From Paenibacillus sp. XY044 (GTDB lineage Bacteria > Bacillota > Bacilli > Paenibacillales > Paenibacillaceae): 64,000 bases of DNA. The stretch covers positions 62,001-126,000 of the forward strand of contig NZ_NQMO01000005.1 in NCBI RefSeq assembly GCF_002257645.1, written 5' to 3'. The notes beneath the pieces are model-generated. The model did no database searches. It was not told where the DNA came from and saw nothing but the letters and a program-made list of their open reading frames with translations. The position numbers and the translations under genes are program-made. Of this stretch, positions 34,805 to 43,835 are shown piece by piece. Position 1 is the stretch's first letter, and each line of letters opens with the position of its first letter.

Positions 34805-34965
34805 ATGTATCCTTCTCCCCTTGTTAAAGTACTTACACTGATGTTTATTACCCACCTAGTTAGCATTTGACTAAACAAACTTTATTTATTTTTTAAATTA
34901 TTGTCGATAGGCTGTTCATCCTGATTTTGGATAGTCAGAAAGACTTATTACTGCCCCATAAGTAA

Positions 34966-34995
34966 CAAAAAAACGCCGCACCCCCAGGTGCGACG
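34966..34995 (-). terminator. Intrinsic terminator after the tagO-type gene
   Basis: Arms of about 9 bp (34995-34987 and 34982-34974) with one mismatch, followed by seven T on the minus strand. Confidence 0.9.
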
Positions 34996-35040
34996 TCCTA
35001 CTTACAATATATATAATTGCATAACGCTTATTATCTTACC

Positions 35041-36162
35041 CTAATTATGACGGTTATCACTAACCTTCATCCGCAGCCTTGCGATCAGATTCAGGATCGG
35101 CCGCTTCGTCTTGCCGACGAGGCCGATGATCTCTGCGCCGATTTGCAGGAAGAACATCATGATGCAGATCACGACGAACGTGACCCAGTTCGCTTCATAC
35201 ATTGCCGCCGAGGACTGGATGACAGCCAGGACGCCGAAGAATGCGGCGATGCCGTACACGATCAGCACCGACTGGCGGTGGCTGAAGCCGATTTCGCGAA
35301 GGCAGTGATGCAGGTGGCCCTTGTCCGGGGCGAAAATCGGTTTCTTCTGTACCCAGCGGCGGATGATCGCAAAGAACGTATCGGACAGCGGCACGCCGAT
35401 GATGATCAGCGGGGTGATAAACGAGATGATCGCAATCTGCTTGAATCCAAGCAGGGAGAGCATCGCCAGACAGAAGCCCAGGAACAGCGATCCCGTATCC
35501 CCCATGAAAATCTTGGCGGGGTGGAAGTTAAAGTACAAGAAACCAACGATGGCGCCAAGAAGCAAGAGACACAGCATGGCGACCATCATGTTGCCCATCA
35601 GCAGGGACATCACGAGGATGGTGCCGATCGCGATGCCGGATACGCCGGCTGCCAAGCCGTCGAGACCGTCGATGAGGTTAATGGCGTTCGTCACGCCGAT
35701 AATCCAGATGATGGTCAGCGGAATGGAAATCCAGTTTTCCAGCGATGAATAGTTATCAGCAAAAGGAATATTGACAAAGTCCACTTTGATATCGAATCCA
35801 AACACAACCACGCAAGCAGCAATGATCTGCCCGAGCAGCTTCACCTTGGCCGACAGTTCGAAGCGGTCGTCGAGTGCGCCGATAAGCACGATCAGCGTTC
35901 CGCCCAGCAGGAATGCCTTAATAAAGTTGGAATCCCGCATTGTGAAATGATCAGCGACAAACGGAAGGACTGCGAACATGGCTAATATAAAAGCAAGATA
36001 TATGGCTAAACCGCCAAGCCTAGGCATAATTCGCGTATGCACTTTTCGGGCATTCGGTACGTCCACGGCTCCGATCTTCACCGCCAGTTTCTTGACGAGC
36101 GGCGTCAGGACCAGTGCCAGGATGAGTGACACGATACATCCGATGATGGCTAGCATTAACAT
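35041..36162 (-). CDS. tagO: TagO/WecA-type polyprenyl-phosphate sugar-1-phosphate transferase
   Basis: This MraY-family membrane enzyme moves GlcNAc-1-phosphate from UDP-GlcNAc to undecaprenyl phosphate, the first step of wall teichoic acid or secondary wall polymer synthesis. The 373-residue protein has about ten membrane segments. Family motifs: D-V-P-N-A-R-K-V-H, N-A-I-N-L-I-D-G-L-D-G-L-A-A-G and the H-L-H-H-C-L histidine motif. I use the ATG at 36162-36160. The TTG at 36174 abuts the GGGGG ribosome site. tagA and csaB lie upstream, which points to the polymer that holds S-layer proteins. The enzyme could also serve a teichoic acid pathway. Confidence 0.92.
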   Translation of the reverse strand: MLMLAIIGCIVSLILALVLTPLVKKLAVKIGAVDVPNARKVHTRIMPRLGGLAIYLAFILAMFAVLPFVADHFTMRDSNFIKAFLLGGTLIVLIGALDDRFELSAKVKLLGQIIAACVVVFGFDIKVDFVNIPFADNYSSLENWISIPLTIIWIIGVTNAINLIDGLDGLAAGVSGIAIGTILVMSLLMGNMMVAMLCLLLLGAIVGFLYFNFHPAKIFMGDTGSLFLGFCLAMLSLLGFKQIAIISFITPLIIIGVPLSDTFFAIIRRWVQKKPIFAPDKGHLHHCLREIGFSHRQSVLIVYGIAAFFGVLAVIQSSAAMYEANWVTFVVICIMMFFLQIGAEIIGLVGKTKRPILNLIARLRMKVSDNRHN

Positions 36163-36198
36163 GTGATTGTTCAACCCCCAATTGTTCTACCGGATTGA

Positions 36199-36227
36199 AT
36201 TATACTCTGATCGAAAAATAAAACCAA
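36199..36227 (-). promoter_or_regulatory. Candidate sigma-A promoter for the tagO-type gene
   Basis: Minus-strand TTGGTT (36227-36222), a 17-bp spacer and a perfect TATAAT (36204-36199), 37 bp before the start codon. Confidence 0.65.
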
Positions 36228-36275
36228 TCCCGTTTTTTCGCAAAATATCGGGTTATTCAAGACGATTTCATCTTT

Positions 36276-37040
36276 TTATCTGGGTTTTGTCAGGTTTTCT
36301 TTATCCCGCAGCACTTTCACTACGAATTTCGGCAGCGCAAGCATTCTTTTGGCTCGCGTCGGTTCCTTTAACAGGCGGTATAACCACTCCGCCCGCAGCT
36401 GCTGGAACAGCTTCGGAGCCCGCTTGGACTTGCCGGAAATGACGTCGAAGCTTCCGCCCACGCCCATCATGACCGGCACGCCGAGCTGCTCCTTGTAACG
36501 AGCGATCCACGGTTCCTGCGTATCCACGGCACGTGCCACGAACAGGATGTCCGGCTCCGCTTCGCGAATCGCCGCGATCACATCGGCGTCCTGCTCCTGG
36601 GAAAAGTATCCATCACGAAATCCCGAGATCTGAACTCCCGGATACTGCAAATGTAACCGCTCCGCCGTCGCCTGAATCACTTCGGACGTCGAACCGAGCA
36701 AATACACTTTCCAGTGATAGTCTTCTCCGACCTTCATCAATTCATGTAGGAGGTCAAAACCTGCAACGCGTTCCTTCACGGGCGATCCGGCCTTATCCGC
36801 CGCCCATACCACTCCCGTCCCGTCCGGGACGAGCAGATCGGCTCCCCTCATGACGTCCATGTAAGCGGGGTCCTGAAGGGCCGTCATCACCATAATGGGA
36901 TTGGCGGTAATGATCTGATGCGGCCGGCGCTCATCCGACTGGATGGCTCCGGTTAAATATTGAACGGTATCGGTCATGCCCCATCGGCTCACCGGTATGC
37001 CGAAAATCGGTACCGTGGGCACTTGGCTTGGTTGGTTCAC
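36276..37040 (-). CDS. tagA: WecG/TagA/CpsF family glycosyltransferase
   Basis: TagA-type enzymes add ManNAc to lipid-linked GlcNAc, the second step of wall polymer linkage-unit synthesis. The 254-residue protein shows the family pattern: T-A-N-P-I-M-V near residue 46, L-V-P-D-G-T-G-V-V-W-A near 70, and M-G-V-G-G-S-F-D-V-I-S-G-K-S-K-R-A-P near 193. No membrane helix is present, and the C-terminus is basic, as in membrane-associated TagA. The start is the GTG at 37038-37040 with AAGGTGA upstream. It lies 19 bp after csaB. The UDP-ManNAc donor can come from the epimerase gene at 59538. Confidence 0.92.
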   Translation of the reverse strand: MNQPSQVPTVPIFGIPVSRWGMTDTVQYLTGAIQSDERRPHQIITANPIMVMTALQDPAYMDVMRGADLLVPDGTGVVWAADKAGSPVKERVAGFDLLHELMKVGEDYHWKVYLLGSTSEVIQATAERLHLQYPGVQISGFRDGYFSQEQDADVIAAIREAEPDILFVARAVDTQEPWIARYKEQLGVPVMMGVGGSFDVISGKSKRAPKLFQQLRAEWLYRLLKEPTRAKRMLALPKFVVKVLRDKENLTKPR

Positions 37041-37059
37041 GCTATAATCACCTTATCCT

Positions 37060-38190
37060 TTATTGCTGCTGCAAAAAATCAATGATATGCTGCGCCGGAG
37101 CCTGCGCCTCTTCCTTCAGCACCGCGATGCGTTCGCGGTTCGCCTCCTGCCAGAGGCTGCTCTCGCTCAGCAGGCGGGACACCTCGCTCTTCAGCGCCTC
37201 AGGCGCCAGCGAAGCACTCGTCCCTACAGGCTCCAGATCCAGCCGCTTCAAAAAGTTATCGATCTTCGGGTCATAGGACACCCCGATCATCGGCACCAGC
37301 TGATTCGCGGCATAGATGAGGCTGTGCAGCCTCATACCGATGACGACGTCGCAGCGGCCGACCTCGGCCAGCATTTGCTGCGGGTGAACCACATCGCGGC
37401 ACACCGACACAACGCTGCCGTTCGCGGCCACATCGCCCAGCCGGTCAATCATCTCCTGCGACGCTTTCACGTCGTCAGGCAGATGGAACGGCAGGAAGCG
37501 CAGATGCACGGCCTGCTCCTGGCACAGCTTGCTCAGCCCGTCGGCCATGGCCTGCAGCTCCCGGCGTTCCGGATCCCAATACCGGACCGAGATGCCGATC
37601 ACCGGCAGCGGACGTTCGGCGTCCTGCTGCAGAAGTTCCGGCTTCTCGCCCCCGGTCGTCAGGCCCATGACGGGGTCAGGCACGACCTGAACCCGGTTCC
37701 AGCCCAGTCCCATGCGCTCCAGCAGATGCGCCGACTCTTGATCCCGAACCGATATATATTCACATTGGTTAAACACGCTTTTGATGAATGGATGAAACAG
37801 CTTCCGGTTGACGGGCCCAATCCCTTGCGAGTAGATAAAGACCGGCTTCTTCAGCCACTGGGCCAGCTTGATCACTCCGAGATAATAAGGGATCGTCTTG
37901 GAGCTGGTGGCATCCTGCAGCAGGCTGCCGCCGCCGCTGATCAGGCCGGAGCTTTCCTTAAGCGCCTGTCTGACTTCACCCAGCTTCATCCGGTGTACCG
38001 CGTCCACGCCGTAGGTGGCCTTGGTCCACTCGGGATCGATGGAGAGGACCACCGGCCGAATCGCAACGCCGGCCGCCTTACCCCGCTCCTCCAGAGCGGT
38101 TAAGATCGATTGGAGCACCGCCTCATCCCCGCTGTTCCGGAACCCGTAGTATCCGGAGATGACTACGGTCTTCTGAGACGTGGTACCCAT
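37060..38190 (-). CDS. csaB: Polysaccharide pyruvyl transferase CsaB
   Basis: CsaB adds a pyruvate ketal to ManNAc of the secondary cell-wall polymer, creating the ligand bound by SLH domains. The 376-residue protein has the family start V-V-I-S-G-Y-Y-G-F-R-N-S-G-D-E-A, a G-G-G-S-L-L-Q-D motif near residue 90, and R-L-H-S-L-I-Y-A-A in the C-terminal half. The ATG at 38188-38190 is preferred, since family proteins begin just before the V-I-S-G-Y-Y block. The ATG at 38220 has no ribosome site. It overlaps the DUF5693 gene by 28 bp and is followed by tagA. Confidence 0.94.
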   Translation of the reverse strand: MGTTSQKTVVISGYYGFRNSGDEAVLQSILTALEERGKAAGVAIRPVVLSIDPEWTKATYGVDAVHRMKLGEVRQALKESSGLISGGGSLLQDATSSKTIPYYLGVIKLAQWLKKPVFIYSQGIGPVNRKLFHPFIKSVFNQCEYISVRDQESAHLLERMGLGWNRVQVVPDPVMGLTTGGEKPELLQQDAERPLPVIGISVRYWDPERRELQAMADGLSKLCQEQAVHLRFLPFHLPDDVKASQEMIDRLGDVAANGSVVSVCRDVVHPQQMLAEVGRCDVVIGMRLHSLIYAANQLVPMIGVSYDPKIDNFLKRLDLEPVGTSASLAPEALKSEVSRLLSESSLWQEANRERIAVLKEEAQAPAQHIIDFLQQQ

Positions 38191-40181
38191 CGTTTCCAAC
38201 ACCCTTCCAGTACTTGCCATACGCCAATGGCGATCAGGCCAAAGATAAATCCGAGACCCAGGCCAAGCAGGTCACGAACGAGTGAAATTTTCATCGGCGA
38301 GTGGATATGCGCGAACGTATCGACCATCGACAGCTGACCGATGACCGCAAAGATCATCAAGTAAACGACGTTGCGGTATCTAAGCGACACGAAGATGCCA
38401 AGCAAGAACAGCGCGTGCGCAACGAGCTCCTTGTTCCGAGGACGAACGTGGAACGTGTTTTCCAGAATCGTGCGTAACGTCATTTCGATCGAGCTGACGC
38501 TTCCCCCGTTGCCGGTGCGGCTCAGATAATATAAGCCTAACACACCAATGACCCCTGCTGCCACTACCCAGGTCAGCGTAATCGGGGTGCGGAATAATTT
38601 ACCGATTTGCTGCAGCGGTTTGCCGCCGCGGTACAGCACGACATAAATCGCGATGAGACCGATTGGCGCCACATGCAGCAGGCTGACGCCGCGGAACTGA
38701 CTCAGCACGAGGCTGTACGTAATGTTGTTCAGCAGCCCAATGACATAAGGAAGCGCACAGAGTGAAATAATCGCCGTCTTGATATAAGTCACGACCGCAT
38801 GAGCCAATCGGCGTCCAGGCGCAAGCCCGGCATTGGCGGCATTCATCTCGTTCAGCTTTCTCACCGCCAGCAGCACGGCAATGGTCGGTGCGCTGATGGC
38901 CACGAGCAGCGCCAGCGCCTGTTCAAACAGGGTTGGCTTGAGAACATACAGTCCTGCGCTGCCGATTAGACCAAGCACAAACGCGATAAGGGTCAGTGCC
39001 GGGATATAGTAAGAAACCAGGAGCGCAATAAAGGCAACCCCTCCGAGCACAACGACCATTTTAAAATAACGCTGTCCGGCCGAATCATAAATATGGAATG
39101 CTCCCGCTTGTCCCATCTTGAAGCCGTTGTTTTCCATCTGTTTGATGGCATTTCCCGGCTCCTGCAAGGTTTTCACGATGTTATCCACGGAATCGGTAAT
39201 CGTGGCCTTGGTCATGTTGCGGGAAGGAGCCACATTGATATACAGCATCCGGATGTTCCGGTCCTTCGTCGCCAGCGCAAACCGGTCGGCAAGCGTCTCC
39301 GGACTCAGCGCAGCAGCATCCCGGTCGCTAAGGGAGTACAGACGGGCTACGTTGTAATCCGTATCGTAGGCCAGCTTGGACAGCCCCTGCTGCGGCTGCT
39401 TCAGGTTCTCGATGGCCGCAATGCCGATCCCGTATTGGTTCAGCAGGTTGGCGAAGCCCTGAAGGCTGTTCATGTCCTCATTGTCATTGAAGCCTTTAAC
39501 GGAATCGCCCTCAAACAATACGCGTTTGACGCCGTTCGCCTGATAGTAAGCCAGCAGCTTCTCCATCGCTTCCTGGTTGTAAGGAAGGCTATCGGACATC
39601 CGCGGTACGATGTTGAACCCTTTGCTGCGCAGCATTTCGAATGCAATCGGATCTGGCTGCATTGGCTTAAGCACGGCATCCTCCGGGGAAGTTTCCAGAA
39701 TCAAGCCCTTCTGCCCATTGAATTCCCATGGCTTGACGGTGATGCCGATCCCCGTGAATGTGTCTTCGATCAGGGGAGACAGGCGGCCCGCATTCTCTTC
39801 GTTTGTAAACAGAATATAGGTATAGTTATCGTTGGTCGGGATGACGCTCTTCGTCATCGAGGCGACGTCCCCGGCATTATACATCATGATGCGGCGGGAT
39901 TTTTTAAAATCGTCCAGCGTACTTTCGAACATCGCCATGCTCGTCACGCCCGCCGCCTTCAGCTGATCCAGCTGCTGCTGAAGGTATTCCTCCGGATGGG
40001 CTTGATACGAAGCCGTCTCCACCAGCCCGCGATAGTTATACACCAACTCTACGTTATTGGAAGATGACTCCGTCCGGTAGCGGTCATAAATCACCGGAAT
40101 CGCGGCGATAATGCCCAGCACGACGAGAATCCACAGCCATTTGCGGGATGCCGTGTTCCAACGCTGCCATTTCTGATGCAC
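38163..40181 (-). CDS. DUF5693 polytopic membrane protein
   Basis: This 672-residue membrane protein belongs to DUF5693. One N-terminal helix (about residues 12-31) is followed by a large extracytoplasmic domain (about 32-365) with alternating beta/alpha segments. About nine membrane helices then run from 372 to 665. No function is established for the family. It overlaps csaB by 28 bp and sits between the phosphohexomutase and csaB, so a role in exporting, polymerising or ligating the SLH-binding wall polymer is a reasonable inference. It holds the slot that csaA, a membrane protein, has beside csaB in B. anthracis. GGAGGT precedes adjacent TTG and GTG codons. I use the GTG at 40181. Confidence 0.8.
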   Translation of the reverse strand: MHQKWQRWNTASRKWLWILVVLGIIAAIPVIYDRYRTESSSNNVELVYNYRGLVETASYQAHPEEYLQQQLDQLKAAGVTSMAMFESTLDDFKKSRRIMMYNAGDVASMTKSVIPTNDNYTYILFTNEENAGRLSPLIEDTFTGIGITVKPWEFNGQKGLILETSPEDAVLKPMQPDPIAFEMLRSKGFNIVPRMSDSLPYNQEAMEKLLAYYQANGVKRVLFEGDSVKGFNDNEDMNSLQGFANLLNQYGIGIAAIENLKQPQQGLSKLAYDTDYNVARLYSLSDRDAAALSPETLADRFALATKDRNIRMLYINVAPSRNMTKATITDSVDNIVKTLQEPGNAIKQMENNGFKMGQAGAFHIYDSAGQRYFKMVVVLGGVAFIALLVSYYIPALTLIAFVLGLIGSAGLYVLKPTLFEQALALLVAISAPTIAVLLAVRKLNEMNAANAGLAPGRRLAHAVVTYIKTAIISLCALPYVIGLLNNITYSLVLSQFRGVSLLHVAPIGLIAIYVVLYRGGKPLQQIGKLFRTPITLTWVVAAGVIGVLGLYYLSRTGNGGSVSSIEMTLRTILENTFHVRPRNKELVAHALFLLGIFVSLRYRNVVYLMIFAVIGQLSMVDTFAHIHSPMKISLVRDLLGLGLGFIFGLIAIGVWQVLEGCWKRWVPRLRRP

Positions 40182-40267
40182 CAAAAGTACCTCCTCATAA
40201 TAACTCCGGGAATCCGCAGCGTTCTTCGACGAACACGCGGCCTCCCGGAATATCCATTTCTTAAATG

Positions 40268-41989
40268 TTAGGCGTCTACCTTAGCCATCACTTCATCGGA
40301 CAATTTCTGAATGCGCGCATTTGCATCGTCCAGAGAATCGCCTCTCACGGCAAAGTAAACCTTGATCTTCGGTTCCGTCCCCGATGGACGCAGGCAGAAC
40401 CAAGAACCGTCTTCCAGCATATATTTCAGCACGTTTTCCTTCGGCAGGCCGTCCAGCCCCTCCGAATAATCCAGCACCTGCGTAACGGTCTTTCCTGCCA
40501 CCGTCTGCGGCGGGTTGCTGCGCCAATCGGACATTTTCGCCTGGATTTGGGCCAAGCCGTCCTTGCCCTTCAGCGTGCGGGACTCCAGTTTCTCCTGGAA
40601 ATAGCCAAACTGTTCATACAGCTCCTGCAGCACCTCGTACAGCGTCTTGCCTTGAGCTTTATAGTAGGCACCCGCTTCGCAGATGAGCAGCGAAGCCAGC
40701 ACGGCGTCTTTGTCGCGGGCATAGTTGCCGGCGAGGTACCCGTAGCTCTCCTCGTATCCGAATAGATACGTGTGGGAGCCGGTCTCCTCGAACTGGGTCA
40801 TTTTCTCCCCGATATATTTAAAGCCGGTCAGCGTATTGAACACTTCCGCGCCAAAATGCTGGGCAATCGTCGCACCCATCTCGCTGGTCACGATCGTTTT
40901 GATGACCGCCCCGTTGCTTGGCAGCTTGCCGGCTTCTTTTAACTGGCTGAGCAAATAATAAATCATGAGTGCCCCGGACTGGTTACCGGACAATACGACG
41001 AACTCGCCCGCCTGGTTCTTCACCACCGCACCCATGCGGTCGGCATCCGGGTCGGTTCCGATCAGCAGGTCGGCGCCGATCTTCTGACCCACCTTCATGG
41101 CCAGCGTGAACGCTTCGCGCTCTTCCGGGTTCGGAGACTTCACGGTCGAAAATTCGGCGTCCGGCTGCTCCTGCTCCGCTACGATATGCACATTCGTAAA
41201 ACCGACTTCCTCCAACACGCGGCGAACCGGAATATTTCCTGTTCCATGAAGCGGCGTGTAGACGATTTTAAAATCTTTGCCAAGCGTCGAAGCAATGGCC
41301 TCGCGGTTTACGCTGACATCGGCAACAGTACGGATAAACGCATCGTCATCCTCTTGGCCGAGCCACACGAGCAGCCCCTTCGCCTCCGCTTCCTGCTGAT
41401 CAAGCCGCTTCACCGCAGCAAAAGAATCGATCTGCTGGATGTACGAAATGACCTTTTCCGCTTCATCCGGTACGAGCTGTCCGCCCTCGGTGTTATACAC
41501 CTTGTATCCGTTATACTCCGGCGGGTTATGGCTCGCCGTAATGACGATGCCGCCGGTCGCTCCCAGATGGCGCACGCTGAACGACAGCTGCGGCGTCGGG
41601 CGCAGGGACGGGAACAGCTTGGCTGTGATGCCGTTGCCTGCAAGTACCAGAGCGGCTTCAAGTGCAAACTCCGGCGAGAAGTGGCGGGAATCATGGGCGA
41701 TCACGACCGATGGCTTGCCTTCGGCCGAACCGTGCTGCTCCAGTATGTAGCGTGCAAATCCTTGCGTCGCCTTGCCGACGGTATACCGGTTGATGCGGTT
41801 GCTTCCTGCACCGATCACGCCCCGGAGGCCGCCTGTGCCGAACTCCAAATCTTTGTAGAAACGGTCTTCCAGCTCCAGCGGCTGCTCAGACAGCCCTTCG
41901 AGCTCCCGTTTCGTTTCTTCATCTATAGAAGGATCTTGAAGCCATTGCTTGACATTTTCACTTGCTTGATTGCTTAGCTGCTGTGTCAT
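40268..41989 (-). CDS. pgcA: Alpha-D-phosphohexomutase (phosphoglucomutase type)
   Basis: This enzyme interconverts hexose 1- and 6-phosphates, feeding UDP-glucose and polymer synthesis. The 573-residue protein has the superfamily motifs: the phospho-serine S153 in T-A-S-H-N-P, the metal site D-P-D-A-D-R near residue 310, the sugar-binding G-Y-E-E-S-Y-G-Y near 400, and the phosphate-binding R-P-S-G-T-E-P-K near 535. Length and order match B. subtilis PgcA. Phosphomannomutase activity cannot be excluded from sequence. The ATG is at 41987-41989 with AAAGGAG upstream, 36 bp after fabZ. Confidence 0.92.
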   Translation of the reverse strand: MTQQLSNQASENVKQWLQDPSIDEETKRELEGLSEQPLELEDRFYKDLEFGTGGLRGVIGAGSNRINRYTVGKATQGFARYILEQHGSAEGKPSVVIAHDSRHFSPEFALEAALVLAGNGITAKLFPSLRPTPQLSFSVRHLGATGGIVITASHNPPEYNGYKVYNTEGGQLVPDEAEKVISYIQQIDSFAAVKRLDQQEAEAKGLLVWLGQEDDDAFIRTVADVSVNREAIASTLGKDFKIVYTPLHGTGNIPVRRVLEEVGFTNVHIVAEQEQPDAEFSTVKSPNPEEREAFTLAMKVGQKIGADLLIGTDPDADRMGAVVKNQAGEFVVLSGNQSGALMIYYLLSQLKEAGKLPSNGAVIKTIVTSEMGATIAQHFGAEVFNTLTGFKYIGEKMTQFEETGSHTYLFGYEESYGYLAGNYARDKDAVLASLLICEAGAYYKAQGKTLYEVLQELYEQFGYFQEKLESRTLKGKDGLAQIQAKMSDWRSNPPQTVAGKTVTQVLDYSEGLDGLPKENVLKYMLEDGSWFCLRPSGTEPKIKVYFAVRGDSLDDANARIQKLSDEVMAKVDA

Positions 41990-42025
41990 TACTGCTTCTC
42001 CTTTCCATAATAAGAATGATCGTAC

Positions 42026-42463
42026 TTAAGATTGTGCGGGGTCGGACAGGGCGAACATGATGTCGCCTTCAGCGACCACTTTATCGTCGACCTTGGCTAC
42101 GGCGTGTCCCTTTCCGATGCTTCCTTTCAAGCGGGTAATCTCCACCTCAAGGCGAAGCGTATCGCCAGGCACCACTTGCCCACGGAAGCGGAAGTTGTCG
42201 AGACCGGCCAGAAAGCCGATTTTGCCCCGGTTGCTCTCTTCCTTCAAAATGGCGGCTGCCCCAACCTGCGCCAGCGCCTCGGTGATCAGCACGCCCGGCA
42301 TCACGGGATACTCCGGAAAGTGGCCGATAAAGAAAGGCTCATTAATGGTAACGTTCTTGATCCCGACCGCACGTTTGCCAACTTCCATCTCGATAATGCG
42401 GTCCACCAGCAAAAACGGAGGCCGGTGTGGGATGATCTCCTGAATTTCTTTCACGTTAAGCAC
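42026..42463 (-). CDS. fabZ: 3-hydroxyacyl-ACP dehydratase FabZ
   Basis: FabZ dehydrates beta-hydroxyacyl-ACP in fatty-acid elongation. The 145-residue hot-dog-fold protein starts M-L-N-V-K-E-I-Q-E-I-I-P-H-R-P-P-F. The catalytic H48 is in I-G-H-F-P and E62 in L-I-T-E-A-L-A-Q. The GTG at 42463-42461 gives the standard family N-terminus, with AAAGGAG 10 nt upstream. The TTG at 42472 would abut that site. No FapR-type operator is visible upstream. Confidence 0.95.
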   Translation of the reverse strand: MLNVKEIQEIIPHRPPFLLVDRIIEMEVGKRAVGIKNVTINEPFFIGHFPEYPVMPGVLITEALAQVGAAAILKEESNRGKIGFLAGLDNFRFRGQVVPGDTLRLEVEITRLKGSIGKGHAVAKVDDKVVAEGDIMFALSDPAQS

Positions 42464-42590
42464 GTCTCTCAAACTCCTTTCAAAATAGACAAATCACCGC
42501 AACTTTCAAGGGTTATACTGCATAAAATCCATAGATTTCGGTAAAAATTAAACTATCCTTCACCCTCTGCAGAAGTGAAGGTTCAGATAA

Positions 42591-42645
42591 GGGGCCTTTC
42601 TCCGGTATGCCGATCCTGATGAACGGCACGGGGGAGGCCCTTTTG
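42591..42645. repeat. Long imperfect inverted repeat
   Basis: Roughly 20 of about 24 positions pair between 42591-42614 and 42628-42645, with bulges, around a 12-nt centre. Read on the plus strand it ends in CTTTTG, and on the minus strand in CTTATC, so neither gives a clear U tract. It lies between the epuA terminator and fabZ. No gene is present in 42464-42687. A separate 7-bp inverted repeat (near 42561-42585) lies nearer fabZ. Confidence 0.55.
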
Positions 42646-42687
42646 TATGGGCTTCGCAAGTCCCCCATCATTATACATTTTCCGAGC

Positions 42688-42721
42688 AAAAAAAGAAAAC
42701 TCCCGAATGGAAGGAGTTTTC
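42688..42721 (-). terminator. Intrinsic terminator after the EpuA-family gene
   Basis: 9-bp arms (42721-42713 and 42703-42695) are followed by a T-rich tract on the minus strand, 29 bp after the stop. It closes the mbl-flhO-flhP-epuA unit. Confidence 0.9.
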
Positions 42722-42749
42722 TGTCAAAAGTCAGCGGTTAGAAGCGCCG

Positions 42750-42968
42750 TCATGGCGCAAATACCAAATCGATCACATGCTGCCAAGTCTTCCATTGAAA
42801 CACCTCGGACAGGCTCTGTTTGCCGATAAAGACATAACCGAAGGTCATCCCGCCAACCAGAGCGAGCAGCAGAAACAGCGGAATCATCCAGCGGATGACG
42901 ATTCTCCATCTTGCCGTCTTCCGCACGGCCGGTTTCGCTTTGACAGCTGCTTGGGTTTTCTCACTCAT
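42750..42968 (-). CDS. EpuA-family small membrane protein
   Basis: This 72-residue protein has a basic N-terminus, one membrane helix (about residues 27-47) and a short extracytoplasmic tail ending D-L-V-F-A-P. It fits the EpuA family, often annotated misleadingly as DNA-directed RNA polymerase subunit beta. No polymerase motif is present. The function is unknown. I use the ATG 42966-42968, with AGGAG 7 nt upstream, 10 bp after flhP. Confidence 0.8.
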   Translation of the reverse strand: MSEKTQAAVKAKPAVRKTARWRIVIRWMIPLFLLLALVGGMTFGYVFIGKQSLSEVFQWKTWQHVIDLVFAP

Positions 42969-42978
42969 TGCAGAACTC

Positions 42979-43803
42979 CTATCCACGGATATTGTTCGCC
43001 AGATTCATCATCGTGTCGCTGGATGTCAGTGCCCGGGCGGATAGCTGATAAGCGCGCTGCGCCTGCATCATATCCGTTATTTCTTGCGCATAATCGACAT
43101 TTGACTGTTCCAAATATCCCGAACGGATGGTTGTCCCGGAGGCGGCTGCGGTATAAGGGGCATTGCCGAACACCTGAGCTTTCGTCAGGTTGGCGGGAAT
43201 GACAAACAGGTTGCCGTCCATCTGCACGAGCGCATCCGGGCGGACCGGCGACGCCAACTGAATGGTAGTCACGGCGGTTGTCCCGGTCGCATCCGACACC
43301 ATCAGGCGTCCGTCCTTATCAAAGGCTACCTTGGCATCATTCGCAACGGAGATCTGTTTGCCGTCCGCATCCAGAACGAAATACCCCTGATTGTTGACCA
43401 GCACCATGTTATCCGGCTTGGCAGGGTCGGGATCGGGCACAAAATGGAAGGCGCCTTCCCGGGTATAAGCCGTACGTCCGCCCGCTTCGACCGCAAACAG
43501 GCCCGTGCCTTCAATGGCGAGATCCATCGGATTGCCCGTCTGATTCAGCGGTCCCTGCTGCATATCCCGGGTGATTTCCGTCATCCGCATGCCAAAACCG
43601 TTCGTGTATCCAAGCGCGGAAACCCGTCCGTTCTGCTTGAAGCCGTCCGGCTGCTGCGTTACCGTCGTCAGCACGTCCTCGAAGGAACTCTCCTTCCGTT
43701 TGTACCCGTCCGTATCGATGTTGGCGATGTTATCCGCGATCACGTCCAGCTTCCGCTGTAACGCATTCATGGATACCATCGCGCTGATCATGGAGTTATT
43801 CAT
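42979..43803 (-). CDS. flhP: Flagellar hook-basal body protein FlhP
   Basis: This 274-residue FlgF/FlgG-family rod protein has the N-terminal motif L-D-V-I-A-D-N-I-A-N-I-D-T-D-G-Y-K-R (about 19-36) and the C-terminal motif V-D-Y-A-Q-E-I-T-D-M-M-Q-A-Q-R-A-Y. Its place after mbl and flhO matches B. subtilis flhP. The ATG at 43801-43803 has GGAGGG upstream. Confidence 0.92.
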   Translation of the reverse strand: MNNSMISAMVSMNALQRKLDVIADNIANIDTDGYKRKESSFEDVLTTVTQQPDGFKQNGRVSALGYTNGFGMRMTEITRDMQQGPLNQTGNPMDLAIEGTGLFAVEAGGRTAYTREGAFHFVPDPDPAKPDNMVLVNNQGYFVLDADGKQISVANDAKVAFDKDGRLMVSDATGTTAVTTIQLASPVRPDALVQMDGNLFVIPANLTKAQVFGNAPYTAAASGTTIRSGYLEQSNVDYAQEITDMMQAQRAYQLSARALTSSDTMMNLANNIRG

Positions 43804-43835
43804 TTACGTCCACCCTCCCTAGTGCGTAGCATCCT

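Noticed and set aside
42750..42968. RNA polymerase beta subunit (the name often given to EpuA proteins)
   Set aside because: It is a 72-residue single-helix membrane protein without any polymerase motif.
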